DNA of 34,842 nt from an uncultured Pseudomonadota bacterium (GTDB lineage Bacteria; Pseudomonadota; Gammaproteobacteria; Burkholderiales; Burkholderiaceae). This document shows positions 1 through 7,625 of the stretch, in pieces. The stretch lies in assembly GCA_946480245.1 (NCBI GenBank), contig CAMLIZ010000035.1, forward strand, positions 1-34,842, in the 5' to 3' direction. Position 1 is the first letter of the stretch; each line of letters opens with the position of its first letter. The position numbers and the translations under genes were made by a program. The notes beneath the pieces are model-generated. The model did not search any database, was not told the origin of the DNA, and worked only from the letters and a program-made list of their open reading frames with translations.

Positions 1-240
1 CGTGCACTGGGCGACACCACCGGCCTCGTGAAGTTCCTGGCCGACGCCAAGACCGACGAGATCCTTGGCGTGCACATCGTCGGCCCGATGGCCAGCGAGC
101 TGATCTCCGAGGCTGTGGTGGCGATGGAGTTCAAGGCGAGCGCCGAGGACATCGCGCGCATCTGCCACGCGCACCCCAGCCTGAGCGAAGCCACCAAGGA
201 AGCCGCGCTCGCGGTCGACAAGCGCACGCTGAACTTCTGA
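1..240 (+). CDS. lpdA: Dihydrolipoyl dehydrogenase (E3), C-terminal part only
   Basis: This is the last 79 codons of a gene that begins before the window; the reading frame is open from base 1 to TGA at 238-240. E3 is the FAD-dependent subunit that reoxidises dihydrolipoamide in 2-oxoacid dehydrogenase complexes and passes electrons to NAD. The visible part is the C-terminal dimerisation domain. It has the family stretch [12 protein letters not shown] and the active-site segment HAHPSLSEA, whose His and Glu form the catalytic base pair completed across the dimer. In Burkholderiales this gene usually closes the 2-oxoglutarate dehydrogenase cluster (odhAB-lpdA), so those genes probably lie upstream; that is inference. 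zapE begins 2 bases after the stop, so the two are probably co-transcribed. The family call is secure, but which complex it serves cannot be decided here. Confidence 0.93.
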   Translation, partial: RALGDTTGLVKFLADAKTDEILGVHIVGPMASELISEAVVAMEFKASAEDIARICHAHPSLSEATKEAALAVDKRTLNF

Positions 241-242
241 TC

Positions 243-1340
243 GTGGCGGTCCGCGAGCTGTACGAACGCACGCTCGCGGAGCGTGGCTACCGCAGCGATC
301 CTGCGCAGCTGCGTGCGGTGGCCGCGCTGGAGCGCTGCGAGAACGAGTGGGCGGACTACAAGGCGCGGCGCGGCAATCCGCTGACCAAGCTGCTGCGCCA
401 TCCGCCGATTCCGCGCGGCGTGTACATGGTGGGCGGCGTCGGACGTGGCAAGAGCTTCCTGATGGACTGCTTCTTCCAGTCGGTGCCACTCATGCGCAAG
501 ACCCGGCTGCACTTCCATGAGTTCATGCGCGAGGTGCACCGCGAGCTGCAGGAGCTCAAGGGCACGGTCAATCCGCTGGACGAATTGGGCCGTCGGGTTT
601 CGCGCCGCTTCCGGCTGATCTGCTTCGACGAGTTCCATGTCGCGGACGTCACCGACGCGATGATCCTGCACCGCCTGCTGCAGGCGCTGTTCGACAACCG
701 CGTGAGTATCGTCACCACGTCCAACTTCCATCCCGACGAGCTCTACCCCAACGGCCTGCATCGCGACCGCATCCTGCCGGCCATCGAGCTGCTGAAGGAG
801 AAGCTCGAGGTGGTGAATGTGGACAACGGCGTGGACTACCGCCAGCGCACCTTGCAGCACGTGCAGATGTACCACTGTCCGCTGGGTCCGCAGGCCGACG
901 CGGCGATGGCCGAGGCGTTCGAGCGTCTGGCGGAGGCGCGCGACGAGGATCGGCTGCTGCACATCGAGCAACGTGAGCTGCGCGCACTGCGGCGGGCCGG
1001 CGGGGTGGTGTGGTTCGACTTCAAGACGCTGTGCGGCGGCCCGCGCTCCCAGAACGACTACCTGGAGCTCGCCACGCAGTTCCACACGGTGCTGCTGTCC
1101 AACGTGCCTCAGATGCCACCACGCCTGGCCTCCGAAGCACGGCGCTTCACGTGGCTGGTGGACGTGTTGTACGACCGCCGCGTCAAGTTCATCATGTCGG
1201 CGGCAGTGCCGCCGGAAGCCTTGTATACCGAGGGGCCGCTGGCACACGAATTCCCGCGCACCGTGTCCCGGCTGCACGAGATGCAGTCGGCCGAGTACCT
1301 GGCCTTGTCGCGTCGCGATGTTGATACTTCGCTTACCTGA
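243..1340 (+). CDS. zapE: Cell division protein ZapE (AFG1-like ATPase)
   Basis: The product has 365 residues, close to the ~375 of the E. coli protein. It is a P-loop ATPase of the AFG1/ZapE family, which in E. coli acts at the Z-ring late in division. Walker A is GGVGRGKS at residues 64-71 and Walker B is LICFDEFHVAD at 125-135. A sensor-like TTSNFHPDELYPNGL follows at about 158-172. There is no signal peptide or membrane segment, so it is cytoplasmic. The start is GTG at 243, two bases after the lpdA stop, and gives the usual family N-terminus. The last 23 bases overlap the start of the next gene. The family assignment is firm; a role in division here is by homology. Confidence 0.93.
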   Translation: MAVRELYERTLAERGYRSDPAQLRAVAALERCENEWADYKARRGNPLTKLLRHPPIPRGVYMVGGVGRGKSFLMDCFFQSVPLMRKTRLHFHEFMREVHRELQELKGTVNPLDELGRRVSRRFRLICFDEFHVADVTDAMILHRLLQALFDNRVSIVTTSNFHPDELYPNGLHRDRILPAIELLKEKLEVVNVDNGVDYRQRTLQHVQMYHCPLGPQADAAMAEAFERLAEARDEDRLLHIEQRELRALRRAGGVVWFDFKTLCGGPRSQNDYLELATQFHTVLLSNVPQMPPRLASEARRFTWLVDVLYDRRVKFIMSAAVPPEALYTEGPLAHEFPRTVSRLHEMQSAEYLALSRRDVDTSLT

Positions 1341-1941
1341 ACTCCGCGCCCCCACGCTGCTGCTCGCGTTTGCCGCTGCCGTATGCGCCGCGCATGCGGG
1401 CGATGCACTGGACATGCGCGTGGAGCAGGAGCGCGCGCGCGTCGCGGCTGAGAAGCAGCGCGTGGAGAGCGTCTATGAGGCGAAGCTGCGGCAGTGCCAG
1501 TCGCAATTCATCGTGACGTCGTGCATCGACGATGCGCGCGCCGAACGCCGCGAGGCGATGGATCGCCTGTCGCAGCAGCAGGCCGTGATGGACGACGCCC
1601 TGCGCAAGCAGCGCGCAGCCGAGCGGCTGGAGACTCTGCAGGAAAAGCGCGAGGCCGCCACTCGGCGCCGCGAGACCGCGCGGACCCAGGTCGTTGAGCG
1701 CGCCCCGAGCCGCAGTGCGCCTGCGTCGAGCGCGCTGCCGCGTGCGTATGCGGAAGGGGCAAGCCATCCGCGCCCCGAGGCTCCGAATGCCGCCGAGCGC
1801 GAGCGCAACGCGGCAGCGTTCCAAGCGCGCCAGCGGGCCGCCGCGGCGCATCGCGAAAGCGTGGAGCGGCGCAACGCGAAACGCGCGGCCGGGCACAAGG
1901 GAGCGGCACCGCTGCCCCTGCCGGCCAGCGCACCGCAGTAG
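1318..1941 (+). CDS. Exported coiled-coil protein of unknown function
   Basis: I do not recognise a named family. The 207-residue product begins with a plausible Sec signal peptide: Arg at positions 5 and 10, a hydrophobic stretch at about 12-25, and a signal peptidase I site AHA|GD after residue 27. The mature part is very rich in Arg, Ala, Glu and Gln, with heptad-like charge patterns at about 30-130 that suggest a long coiled coil. Two cysteines, C60 and C69, sit close together and could form a disulfide in the periplasm. The C-terminal third is Ala/Pro/Arg-rich and probably disordered. The ATG at 1318 lies inside the 3' end of zapE (23-base overlap), which suggests translational coupling. 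The longer upstream frame is only the shadow of zapE. Confidence 0.75.
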   Translation: MLILRLPELRAPTLLLAFAAAVCAAHAGDALDMRVEQERARVAAEKQRVESVYEAKLRQCQSQFIVTSCIDDARAERREAMDRLSQQQAVMDDALRKQRAAERLETLQEKREAATRRRETARTQVVERAPSRSAPASSALPRAYAEGASHPRPEAPNAAERERNAAAFQARQRAAAAHRESVERRNAKRAAGHKGAAPLPLPASAPQ

Positions 1942-1947
1942 CCGGGA

Positions 1948-2715
1948 TCAGCGCAGCGGTTCCACGCGCACCAGCGCCAGCGACAGGTTGTCGCCGCTGC
2001 CGCGAGCACGCTGCCGCGCCTTGCCGACCAGCATCTCGCTGGCCTCTCGCGGAGGCAGCGCCTGCACGATCGCGCCCAGCTCCTTGGACGTGAAGTAGTG
2101 CCACAGGCCGTCGCTGCACGCCAGCATTGTGTCGCCCACCTCCAGGCGGTCGATGTGCGCCAGCGCCATCGGCGGGTCGGCCTGCGTCCCCAGGCAGCCG
2201 GTGAGCAGGTTGGACTGCGGATGCGTGTTGGCTTCTTCCTCGGTGAGTTTGCCGTCGTCGATCAGGCGCTGCACATAGGAGTGGTCGTAGGTCCGGCTCA
2301 CCAGCTCGGTGCCGCGGAAGTGATACACGCGCGAATCACCCGCGTGCACGATGTCGCATTCCAGCCCCGGGCCCACGAGGTAGGCGGCCACCGTGCTATG
2401 CGGCTCCTCCTCGGCGGTGATGGCCGTCAGCTTGATCATCAGGTGTGCTTCCATTACCAGCTGACGCAGCAACTCGCTCGCGTCGTCTTGTTCGGGCACG
2501 TAGCGCTCGAAGATCTGCTGTGCGGTGAGCACCACCTGGTCGGCAGCCTTGCGACCGCCGCTCTTGCCGCCCATGCCGTCCGCCACCAGCGCGAGCGTGC
2601 AGCCCACCACACGGGGATGCACGAGGATCTCGACCTGGTCCTGCTGGTAGGCGCGGTCGCCGCGATGCAGCGCCGTGGCGGCCACGAGGCGGTGGCCTTG
2701 GGGGGTGGGGATCAT
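1948..2715 (-). CDS. PP2C-type serine/threonine protein phosphatase
   Basis: This 255-residue protein consists of little more than a bacterial PPM/PP2C catalytic domain, which removes phosphate from Ser/Thr residues using two Mn/Mg ions. The metal-binding motifs appear in order: RAYQQDQ (D26), VADGMGG (D46), AGDSRVY (D127), ACSDGLW (D202) and GSGDNLS (D242). There is no signal peptide or membrane helix. I chose the ATG at 2713-2715 because the first conserved motif follows about 20 residues later; the frame runs on upstream but without family character and into the leader of the divergent helicase gene. No Ser/Thr kinase or FHA protein is visible nearby, so its substrate is unknown. Its stop is 6 bases from the stop of the convergent exported protein gene. 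Confidence 0.9.
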   Translation of the reverse strand: MIPTPQGHRLVAATALHRGDRAYQQDQVEILVHPRVVGCTLALVADGMGGKSGGRKAADQVVLTAQQIFERYVPEQDDASELLRQLVMEAHLMIKLTAITAEEEPHSTVAAYLVGPGLECDIVHAGDSRVYHFRGTELVSRTYDHSYVQRLIDDGKLTEEEANTHPQSNLLTGCLGTQADPPMALAHIDRLEVGDTMLACSDGLWHYFTSKELGAIVQALPPREASEMLVGKARQRARGSGDNLSLALVRVEPLR

Positions 2716-2867
2716 GCACGGCAATATAAACTCAAGCGATCCATCCCCGACGCCCTGGCGTCGCGTGTGAATGCCGTATTTGGCACGGCAGGCCCATGCG
2801 CCCGGCAAGTCGCATCCAACAACTCCCCCGGGCGGCTCCTTCGGTGCCGCTGCCTCAGCGCATCCCG

Positions 2868-4868
2868 ATGAACGACGCCGTACTCGAGTCCGCCGCGTTG
2901 GCCACTCAGGTCGCCTGGGCCTTCGCGGCCGGCGGCCCGCTTGCGCACGCCGATGCCGGCTATGTGGAGCGCGAAGCACAACAGCAGCTCGCACAAGCCG
3001 TGGCCGAGGCACTGGAGCAGCGAGAGGCGCTGGTGGTGGAGGCGGGCACGGGCGTCGGCAAGACCTTCGGCTACCTGGTACCGCTGCTGCTGTCCGGCCG
3101 GCGCGCCCTGGTCAGCACGGCCACCAAGAGCCTGCAGGACCAGCTCTTCCTGCGCGACCTGCCACGGCTGCGCGATGCGCTGAAGATCCCGGTGACGCTG
3201 GCATTGCTGAAAGGGCGCGGCAGCTACTTGTGCGTGCACCGCATGGAGCAGGCGCGGGTGAGCGCTCAGTTGCCCGACCGCTGGGCAGTACGCATGCTCG
3301 CCAAGGTGGAGACCTGGGCGCACGCCACCACCACCGGAGACCTCGCCGAGATCGACGGGCTCGATGAGCGCTCGCCGGTGATTCCACTCGTCACCTCCAC
3401 TCGTGAGAACTGTCTGGGCGCGGAGTGCCCGCATTTCCGCGGCTGCCACGTGATGAAAGCCCGGCGCGACGCGATGGCTGCCGACCTCGTGGTGGTGAAC
3501 CATCATCTGTTCTTTGCCGACATGGCCTTGCGCGACAGCGGCGTGGCCGAGTTGTTGCCCACGGTGGATGCCGCGGTGTTCGACGAGGCGCATCAACTCG
3601 CCGAGGCTGGCGTGCAGTTTCTCGGCACCACCTTGGGCAGCGGACAGCTGATCGACTTTGCGCGCGACATGCTCGCCGCCGGCCTGCAGCACGCACGCGG
3701 GCTCGCCCCGTGGTCTGACCTGGCCGCCACATGCGACCGTGCGGCGCGCGACCTGCGCCTGGTCGCAGCCGGCCCCATGCGGCAGGTGCGAGGGGTGGTC
3801 AAGCTCGCGTGGAGCGAGCGGGCCGAGGCGGAAGGATTCGTCGAGGCCTTGCGCACGCTCGGCGCGCAATGCCGCGAGGCGGCAGCGGCGCTGGACACCG
3901 TGAGCGAGATCGCGCCTGACTTCAACAAGCTGCAGCAGCGCGCGCTTCAGCTCGCAGGCCTGGCGGATCGCTTCCGGCTCGAATGCCCGGACGATCGCGT
4001 GCGCTGGATCGATCTCACGCCGCTGCAAGTGCGCCTGGTCGAATCTCCCCTGGACATCCGGGACATGCTGACCGAGCAGCGGGCCGCGGCACCCAAGGCC
4101 TGGGTATTCACCTCGGCCACCCTGGGTGACGACGCAGACCTGAGCTGGTTCACCGCGGCGGCCGGCCTGGAGGACGCGCGCAAGCTCAAGCTCGACAGCC
4201 CGTTCGACTACGCGGCCCACGCCCGGTTGTGGGTGCCGCAGCGGTTTCCCAAGCCCAACGAGGCCACGCATCCGCAGGCTGTGGCGCGCTTGGCCGCGCG
4301 TTGCGCCCACACGCTCGGTGGCCGCACCTTCGTGCTCACGACCACGCTGCGCGCACTGCAACTGATCGCCGCTGCCCTGCGCGACGAACTGGCGCGCGCA
4401 GGTGTCGAACTGCCCGTGCTGGTGCAGGGCGAGAGCCCGAAGCGCACGCTGATGCAGGCGTTCATCAGTCGCCCGGCATCCGTGCTGGTGGGATCGCAGA
4501 GCTTCTGGGAGGGCATCGACGTGCCTGGCGACGACCTGCAGTGCGTGATCATCGACAAGCTGCCGTTTCCGCCGCCCAATGATCCGCTGGTGCAGGCGCG
4601 AGTGAAGCAGCTGGAGGGGGCAGGGCGCAATGCCTTCGAGGCCTATTTCGTGGCCGAGACCGCCATCTCGCTCAAGCAAGGCGGCGGGCGCCTGATCCGC
4701 AGCGAGACCGACCAGGGCCTGCTCGTAGTGTGCGACCCGCGCATGGTGCAGATGCGCTATGGCCGGCGTCTGCAGGCGGCGCTGCCCCCCATGCAGCGCG
4801 TGAACACGGAGGCTGATGCACTAGCCTGGCTGGCCGAGCTGGCGGCACAGCGACGAGAGGGTGCCTAG
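2868..4868 (+). CDS. DinG/YoaA-type iron-sulfur DNA helicase
   Basis: This 666-residue protein is a superfamily 2 XPD-like helicase that would unwind DNA 5'-3'. Walker A is EAGTGVGKT at 58-66, motif Ia is LVSTATKSLQDQ at 81-92, and the DEAH box is at 239-242. Four cysteines, C122, C182, C187 and C193, are spaced as the ligands of a 4Fe-4S cluster. Later motifs include FTSATLG, VGSQSFWEGID and QGGGRLIRSETDQG, typical of motifs III, V and VI. The length fits the YoaA/DinG group, whose members act in DNA repair and in resolving R-loops or G-quadruplexes; I cannot choose between DinG and YoaA. The ATG at 2868 was preferred to one at 2796 because the upstream 24 codons look like leader sequence. 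The 152-bp gap to the divergent phosphatase must hold both promoters. Confidence 0.9.
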   Translation: MNDAVLESAALATQVAWAFAAGGPLAHADAGYVEREAQQQLAQAVAEALEQREALVVEAGTGVGKTFGYLVPLLLSGRRALVSTATKSLQDQLFLRDLPRLRDALKIPVTLALLKGRGSYLCVHRMEQARVSAQLPDRWAVRMLAKVETWAHATTTGDLAEIDGLDERSPVIPLVTSTRENCLGAECPHFRGCHVMKARRDAMAADLVVVNHHLFFADMALRDSGVAELLPTVDAAVFDEAHQLAEAGVQFLGTTLGSGQLIDFARDMLAAGLQHARGLAPWSDLAATCDRAARDLRLVAAGPMRQVRGVVKLAWSERAEAEGFVEALRTLGAQCREAAAALDTVSEIAPDFNKLQQRALQLAGLADRFRLECPDDRVRWIDLTPLQVRLVESPLDIRDMLTEQRAAAPKAWVFTSATLGDDADLSWFTAAAGLEDARKLKLDSPFDYAAHARLWVPQRFPKPNEATHPQAVARLAARCAHTLGGRTFVLTTTLRALQLIAAALRDELARAGVELPVLVQGESPKRTLMQAFISRPASVLVGSQSFWEGIDVPGDDLQCVIIDKLPFPPPNDPLVQARVKQLEGAGRNAFEAYFVAETAISLKQGGGRLIRSETDQGLLVVCDPRMVQMRYGRRLQAALPPMQRVNTEADALAWLAELAAQRREGA

Positions 4869-4881
4869 GCGGCGCCTGCCG

Positions 4882-5694
4882 TCACCACACCTGCCACCAG
4901 GCTCGCTCCGGCTTGCGGATGCCCTCCGCCAGGAAGCGGCTGTTCGGGAAGTTCTTATTCAGCACGCGCTGCGCATCGTCGCGCAGCTTGGGCAGATCCA
5001 GCTTGTCGTAGCACTGCGCCATGATGTACAGCGCTTCCTCGGTGGAGGGCGACTGCTGGAATTCCTGCACCGCCTGCTGGGCGCGATTGGCCGCGGCCAG
5101 GTACGCACCTCGGCGATAGTAGTAGCGCGCCACGTGCAGCTCGTAGCCCGCCAGCGCATTGACGATGTAGTCCATGCGCACCTTGGCATCCGGCGCGTAC
5201 CGCGAATCCGGGAACTGTTCCACCAGTTGCTTGAACGACTGGTACGCATCGCGCGACGCCTGCTGGTCGCGCTCGGACATGTCCTGCCCGGCAAAGCGCG
5301 AGAGCAGGCCATTGTTCTCGTTGAAATTGACGAGGCCCTTCAGGTACAGCGCGTAATCCAGCGCAGGGCTGGACGGGTGCAGCTTGATGAAGCGGTCCAG
5401 CGTGGCGATCGCCTGCGCCTTCTCGCCGGTCTTGTAGTACGCGTAGCCGAGGTCCAGTGTGGCCTGCTGGGAGAGCAGGGTGCCGGCTGCCCGCCCTTCC
5501 ACGCGCTCGAGCGTCTTGATGGCGGAATCGTACGAGCCGCTCGCCATGTCATCCTTGGCGTCTGCATACAATCGTTCGACAGCCTGCGTCGAGTTGTCGT
5601 CGCTCTTCGGGGTCGATCCACACGCAGCGAGCAGCGCGGCCAGCACCAGCGGCGCGATCGCGCCACATCGGCGCCACACACGGAAAACGGTCAT
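4882..5694 (-). CDS. bamD: Outer membrane assembly lipoprotein BamD
   Basis: The product has 270 residues. It is the essential lipoprotein of the BAM complex, which inserts beta-barrel proteins into the outer membrane; BamD sits on the periplasmic face and binds BamA. A lipoprotein signal ends in LLAACGS, so C25 should be lipidated. The mature part carries tetratricopeptide-like repeats such as LDLGYAYYKTGEKAQAI and the family segments SRYAPDAKVRMDYI and AYLAAANRAQ. It ends in PERAWWQVW. The start was set at 5694 because it gives the lipoprotein signal; the extension upstream lies within rluD on the other strand. It is transcribed divergently from rluD across 60 bp. bamB is also in this window, about 11 kb away. 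Confidence 0.95.
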   Translation of the reverse strand: MTVFRVWRRCGAIAPLVLAALLAACGSTPKSDDNSTQAVERLYADAKDDMASGSYDSAIKTLERVEGRAAGTLLSQQATLDLGYAYYKTGEKAQAIATLDRFIKLHPSSPALDYALYLKGLVNFNENNGLLSRFAGQDMSERDQQASRDAYQSFKQLVEQFPDSRYAPDAKVRMDYIVNALAGYELHVARYYYRRGAYLAAANRAQQAVQEFQQSPSTEEALYIMAQCYDKLDLPKLRDDAQRVLNKNFPNSRFLAEGIRKPERAWWQVW

Positions 5695-5754
5695 CGGTGG
5701 GGCCGGCGCGCAACGGGCGTCGGCTGGGTAGTCTGCAAGAACGCGCTCGATTAT

Positions 5755-6741
5755 ATGAACCGGCCTGCGATGCCTTTTCCCGATACCGGAGCCGAGCCGG
5801 AAGCGCCGGACGAGCCGGAGGCCGAAGCGCACGAAAGGCGCGAACGCCTCGTCGATGCAGCGCTGCACGGCCAGCGCCTCGACAAGGCGCTGGTGACACT
5901 GGCGCCGGAGTTTTCGCGCAGCCATCTGCAAACCCTGATCGAGCACGGCCACGTGCGGCTGGACAACCAGGTGGCGACCACGGCGTCGCGCAAACTACGC
6001 GCTGGGCAACGCCTGCAATTGGAACTGGTGCCGACGGCCGAGAGCCGCGCGTTCCGCGCCGAGCCGATTGCCCTGGACATCCTGTTCGAGGACGAGCATC
6101 TGCTCGTCGTGAACAAGCCCGCCGGCCTGGTGGTGCACCCGGCGGCGGGCAACTGGTCTGGCACCTTGCTCAACGGCCTGCTGGCGCATCACGCAGGCGC
6201 TGCTGTGCTGCCGCGTGCCGGCATCGTGCACCGGCTGGACAAGGACACGTCCGGCCTCATGGTGGTGGGCAAGAGCCTGCTTGCGGTCACGGCACTTGTG
6301 CGGGCGATTGCCGCGCGTGAAGTGCATCGGCAGTACCTGGCGTTGGCAAATGGCGAGTTGCAAGCCGCGCGGTTGTCGATCGATGCGCCGATTGGCCGCG
6401 ACCCGCAATCGCGCATTCGCATGGCAGTGTTGGCGTCGGGCAAGCCGGCGCGTACCGACGTCGAGCGGCTGGCTGTGCTGGCCGGTGTGAGCGCAGTGCG
6501 CTGCACGCTGCACACCGGCCGCACACACCAGATCCGGGTGCACCTGGCGTCGCGGGGACATCCTCTCGTGGCGGACGCGGTCTACGGCGGCCGCGTGCAG
6601 TTCGGGATGTCACGTCAGGCCTTGCATGCGGAACACCTGCGTCTCGTGCATCCCGTGACGGGCACTCCGCTCGATTTGCATGCTGCGTTGCCCGCCGACA
6701 TGGCCCCTGCGTGGGCCGCTGTCGCCGCCGGCGGCGCCTGA
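5755..6741 (+). CDS. rluD: 23S rRNA pseudouridine synthase RluD
   Basis: This 328-residue enzyme isomerises uridines in the helix 69 loop of 23S rRNA (E. coli positions 1911, 1915 and 1917). An acidic, probably flexible N-terminus of about 30 residues is followed by an S4 RNA-binding domain at roughly 39-90 ([17 protein letters not shown]). The RluA-family catalytic domain contains [13 protein letters not shown], with D162 as the catalytic aspartate. The late motif [21 protein letters not shown] is also present. ATG at 5755 is the first plausible start; an in-frame ATG at 5770 is an alternative. The much longer open frame upstream is only antisense to bamD. No pgeF homologue follows, unlike many relatives; scpB comes next after 173 bp. 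Confidence 0.93.
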   Translation: MNRPAMPFPDTGAEPEAPDEPEAEAHERRERLVDAALHGQRLDKALVTLAPEFSRSHLQTLIEHGHVRLDNQVATTASRKLRAGQRLQLELVPTAESRAFRAEPIALDILFEDEHLLVVNKPAGLVVHPAAGNWSGTLLNGLLAHHAGAAVLPRAGIVHRLDKDTSGLMVVGKSLLAVTALVRAIAAREVHRQYLALANGELQAARLSIDAPIGRDPQSRIRMAVLASGKPARTDVERLAVLAGVSAVRCTLHTGRTHQIRVHLASRGHPLVADAVYGGRVQFGMSRQALHAEHLRLVHPVTGTPLDLHAALPADMAPAWAAVAAGGA

Positions 6742-6914
6742 GGATAGAATCGCGCATCAAGCCCCCAGGCTGCAGCGTGGCGTCGCAGGCAATATTGCGA
6801 CTGGCTGCCCAGCCTGCCGATGCGAACCGAAGCGCCAGGCGCCGGTCGCGTCACCCGAGGCTCCAGCGCATCTTGTCGCCAATGCCGGCCCGGCCGGCCG
6901 CGAGAACCACACTG

Positions 6915-7625
6915 ATGAACACCCAGGATGCAAAGCGCGTCCTCGAAACCGCGCTGATCTGCGCACAAGCGCCACTGTCGTTGCGCGAGATGCGCGCGCT
7001 GTTCGAGGAGCAGGTGGGCGCCGACACGCTGCGCAGCCTGCTCGATGAGCTGACCACCGATTGGGACGGCCGCGGCGTGGAACTGGTCGCGCTGTCCTCC
7101 GGCTGGCGCTTCCAGAGCCGGCCGGAGATGCGCGAATACCTCGATCGGCTGAATCCCGAGAAGCCGCCGCGCTACTCGCGCGCGGTGATGGAAACGCTGG
7201 CGATCGTCGCCTATCGCCAGCCCGTGACGCGCGGCGACATCGAGGACATCCGCGGTGTCACGGTCGGCAGCCAGATCGTCAAGCAATTGGAGGATCGTGG
7301 CTGGATCGAGGCCATCGGCTACCGCGAGGCCCCCGGACGCCCGGCGCTGTATGCCACCACGCGGCAGTTCCTCGATGACCTCGGCTTGGCAAGCCTGGAC
7401 CAACTGCCGCCTCTGGATGGTGCGCCCGCCCATGTCAGTGCGCTGGCGCAAGCACTCGACGAGGCCCAACCCTCGTTGCTGGCCGCCGATGACCAGCAGG
7501 TCGCGCTCCCACTGGACCCCCGCGGCGACGCGCTCGTCGCGCAAACCCCGGCAGCCCTGCTGCAGGACGATCACCCCACCGATGTGCAGGCCGACGATGC
7601 TGCACCTGTCGAACCACAAGCATGA
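6915..7625 (+). CDS. scpB: Segregation and condensation protein ScpB
   Basis: The 236-residue product is the winged-helix kleisin-associated subunit of the Smc-ScpAB condensin, which compacts and segregates the chromosome. Family stretches include [16 protein letters not shown] at the N-terminus, then [35 protein letters not shown] and [23 protein letters not shown]. The last 60 or so residues are Ala/Asp/Pro-rich and not conserved. The start ATG at 6915 matches the usual family N-terminus; the open frame reaches back to 6711 without resemblance to ScpB. The stop overlaps the rluB start by 4 bases (ATGA), so the two are probably translationally coupled. scpA is not visible here. The preceding 173 bp has no gene and no convincing promoter, only an AT-richer TAGAAT at 6745-6750. 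Confidence 0.93.
   Translation: MNTQDAKRVLETALICAQAPLSLREMRALFEEQVGADTLRSLLDELTTDWDGRGVELVALSSGWRFQSRPEMREYLDRLNPEKPPRYSRAVMETLAIVAYRQPVTRGDIEDIRGVTVGSQIVKQLEDRGWIEAIGYREAPGRPALYATTRQFLDDLGLASLDQLPPLDGAPAHVSALAQALDEAQPSLLAADDQQVALPLDPRGDALVAQTPAALLQDDHPTDVQADDAAPVEPQA

Noticed and set aside
2716..3012. N-terminal extension of the PP2C phosphatase to 354 residues
   Set aside because: The extra residues are Arg/Pro-rich shadow of the divergent gene; the first PP2C motif follows soon after the ATG at 2715.
2712..4679. A 655-codon open frame on the minus strand opposite the DinG-type helicase gene
   Set aside because: It is antisense to a helicase with intact motifs, and its composition is that of a shadow frame.
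4861..5754. Upstream extension of rluD to a 626-residue protein
   Set aside because: This part is antisense to bamD and has no S4 or pseudouridine synthase character; conserved sequence begins after 5755.
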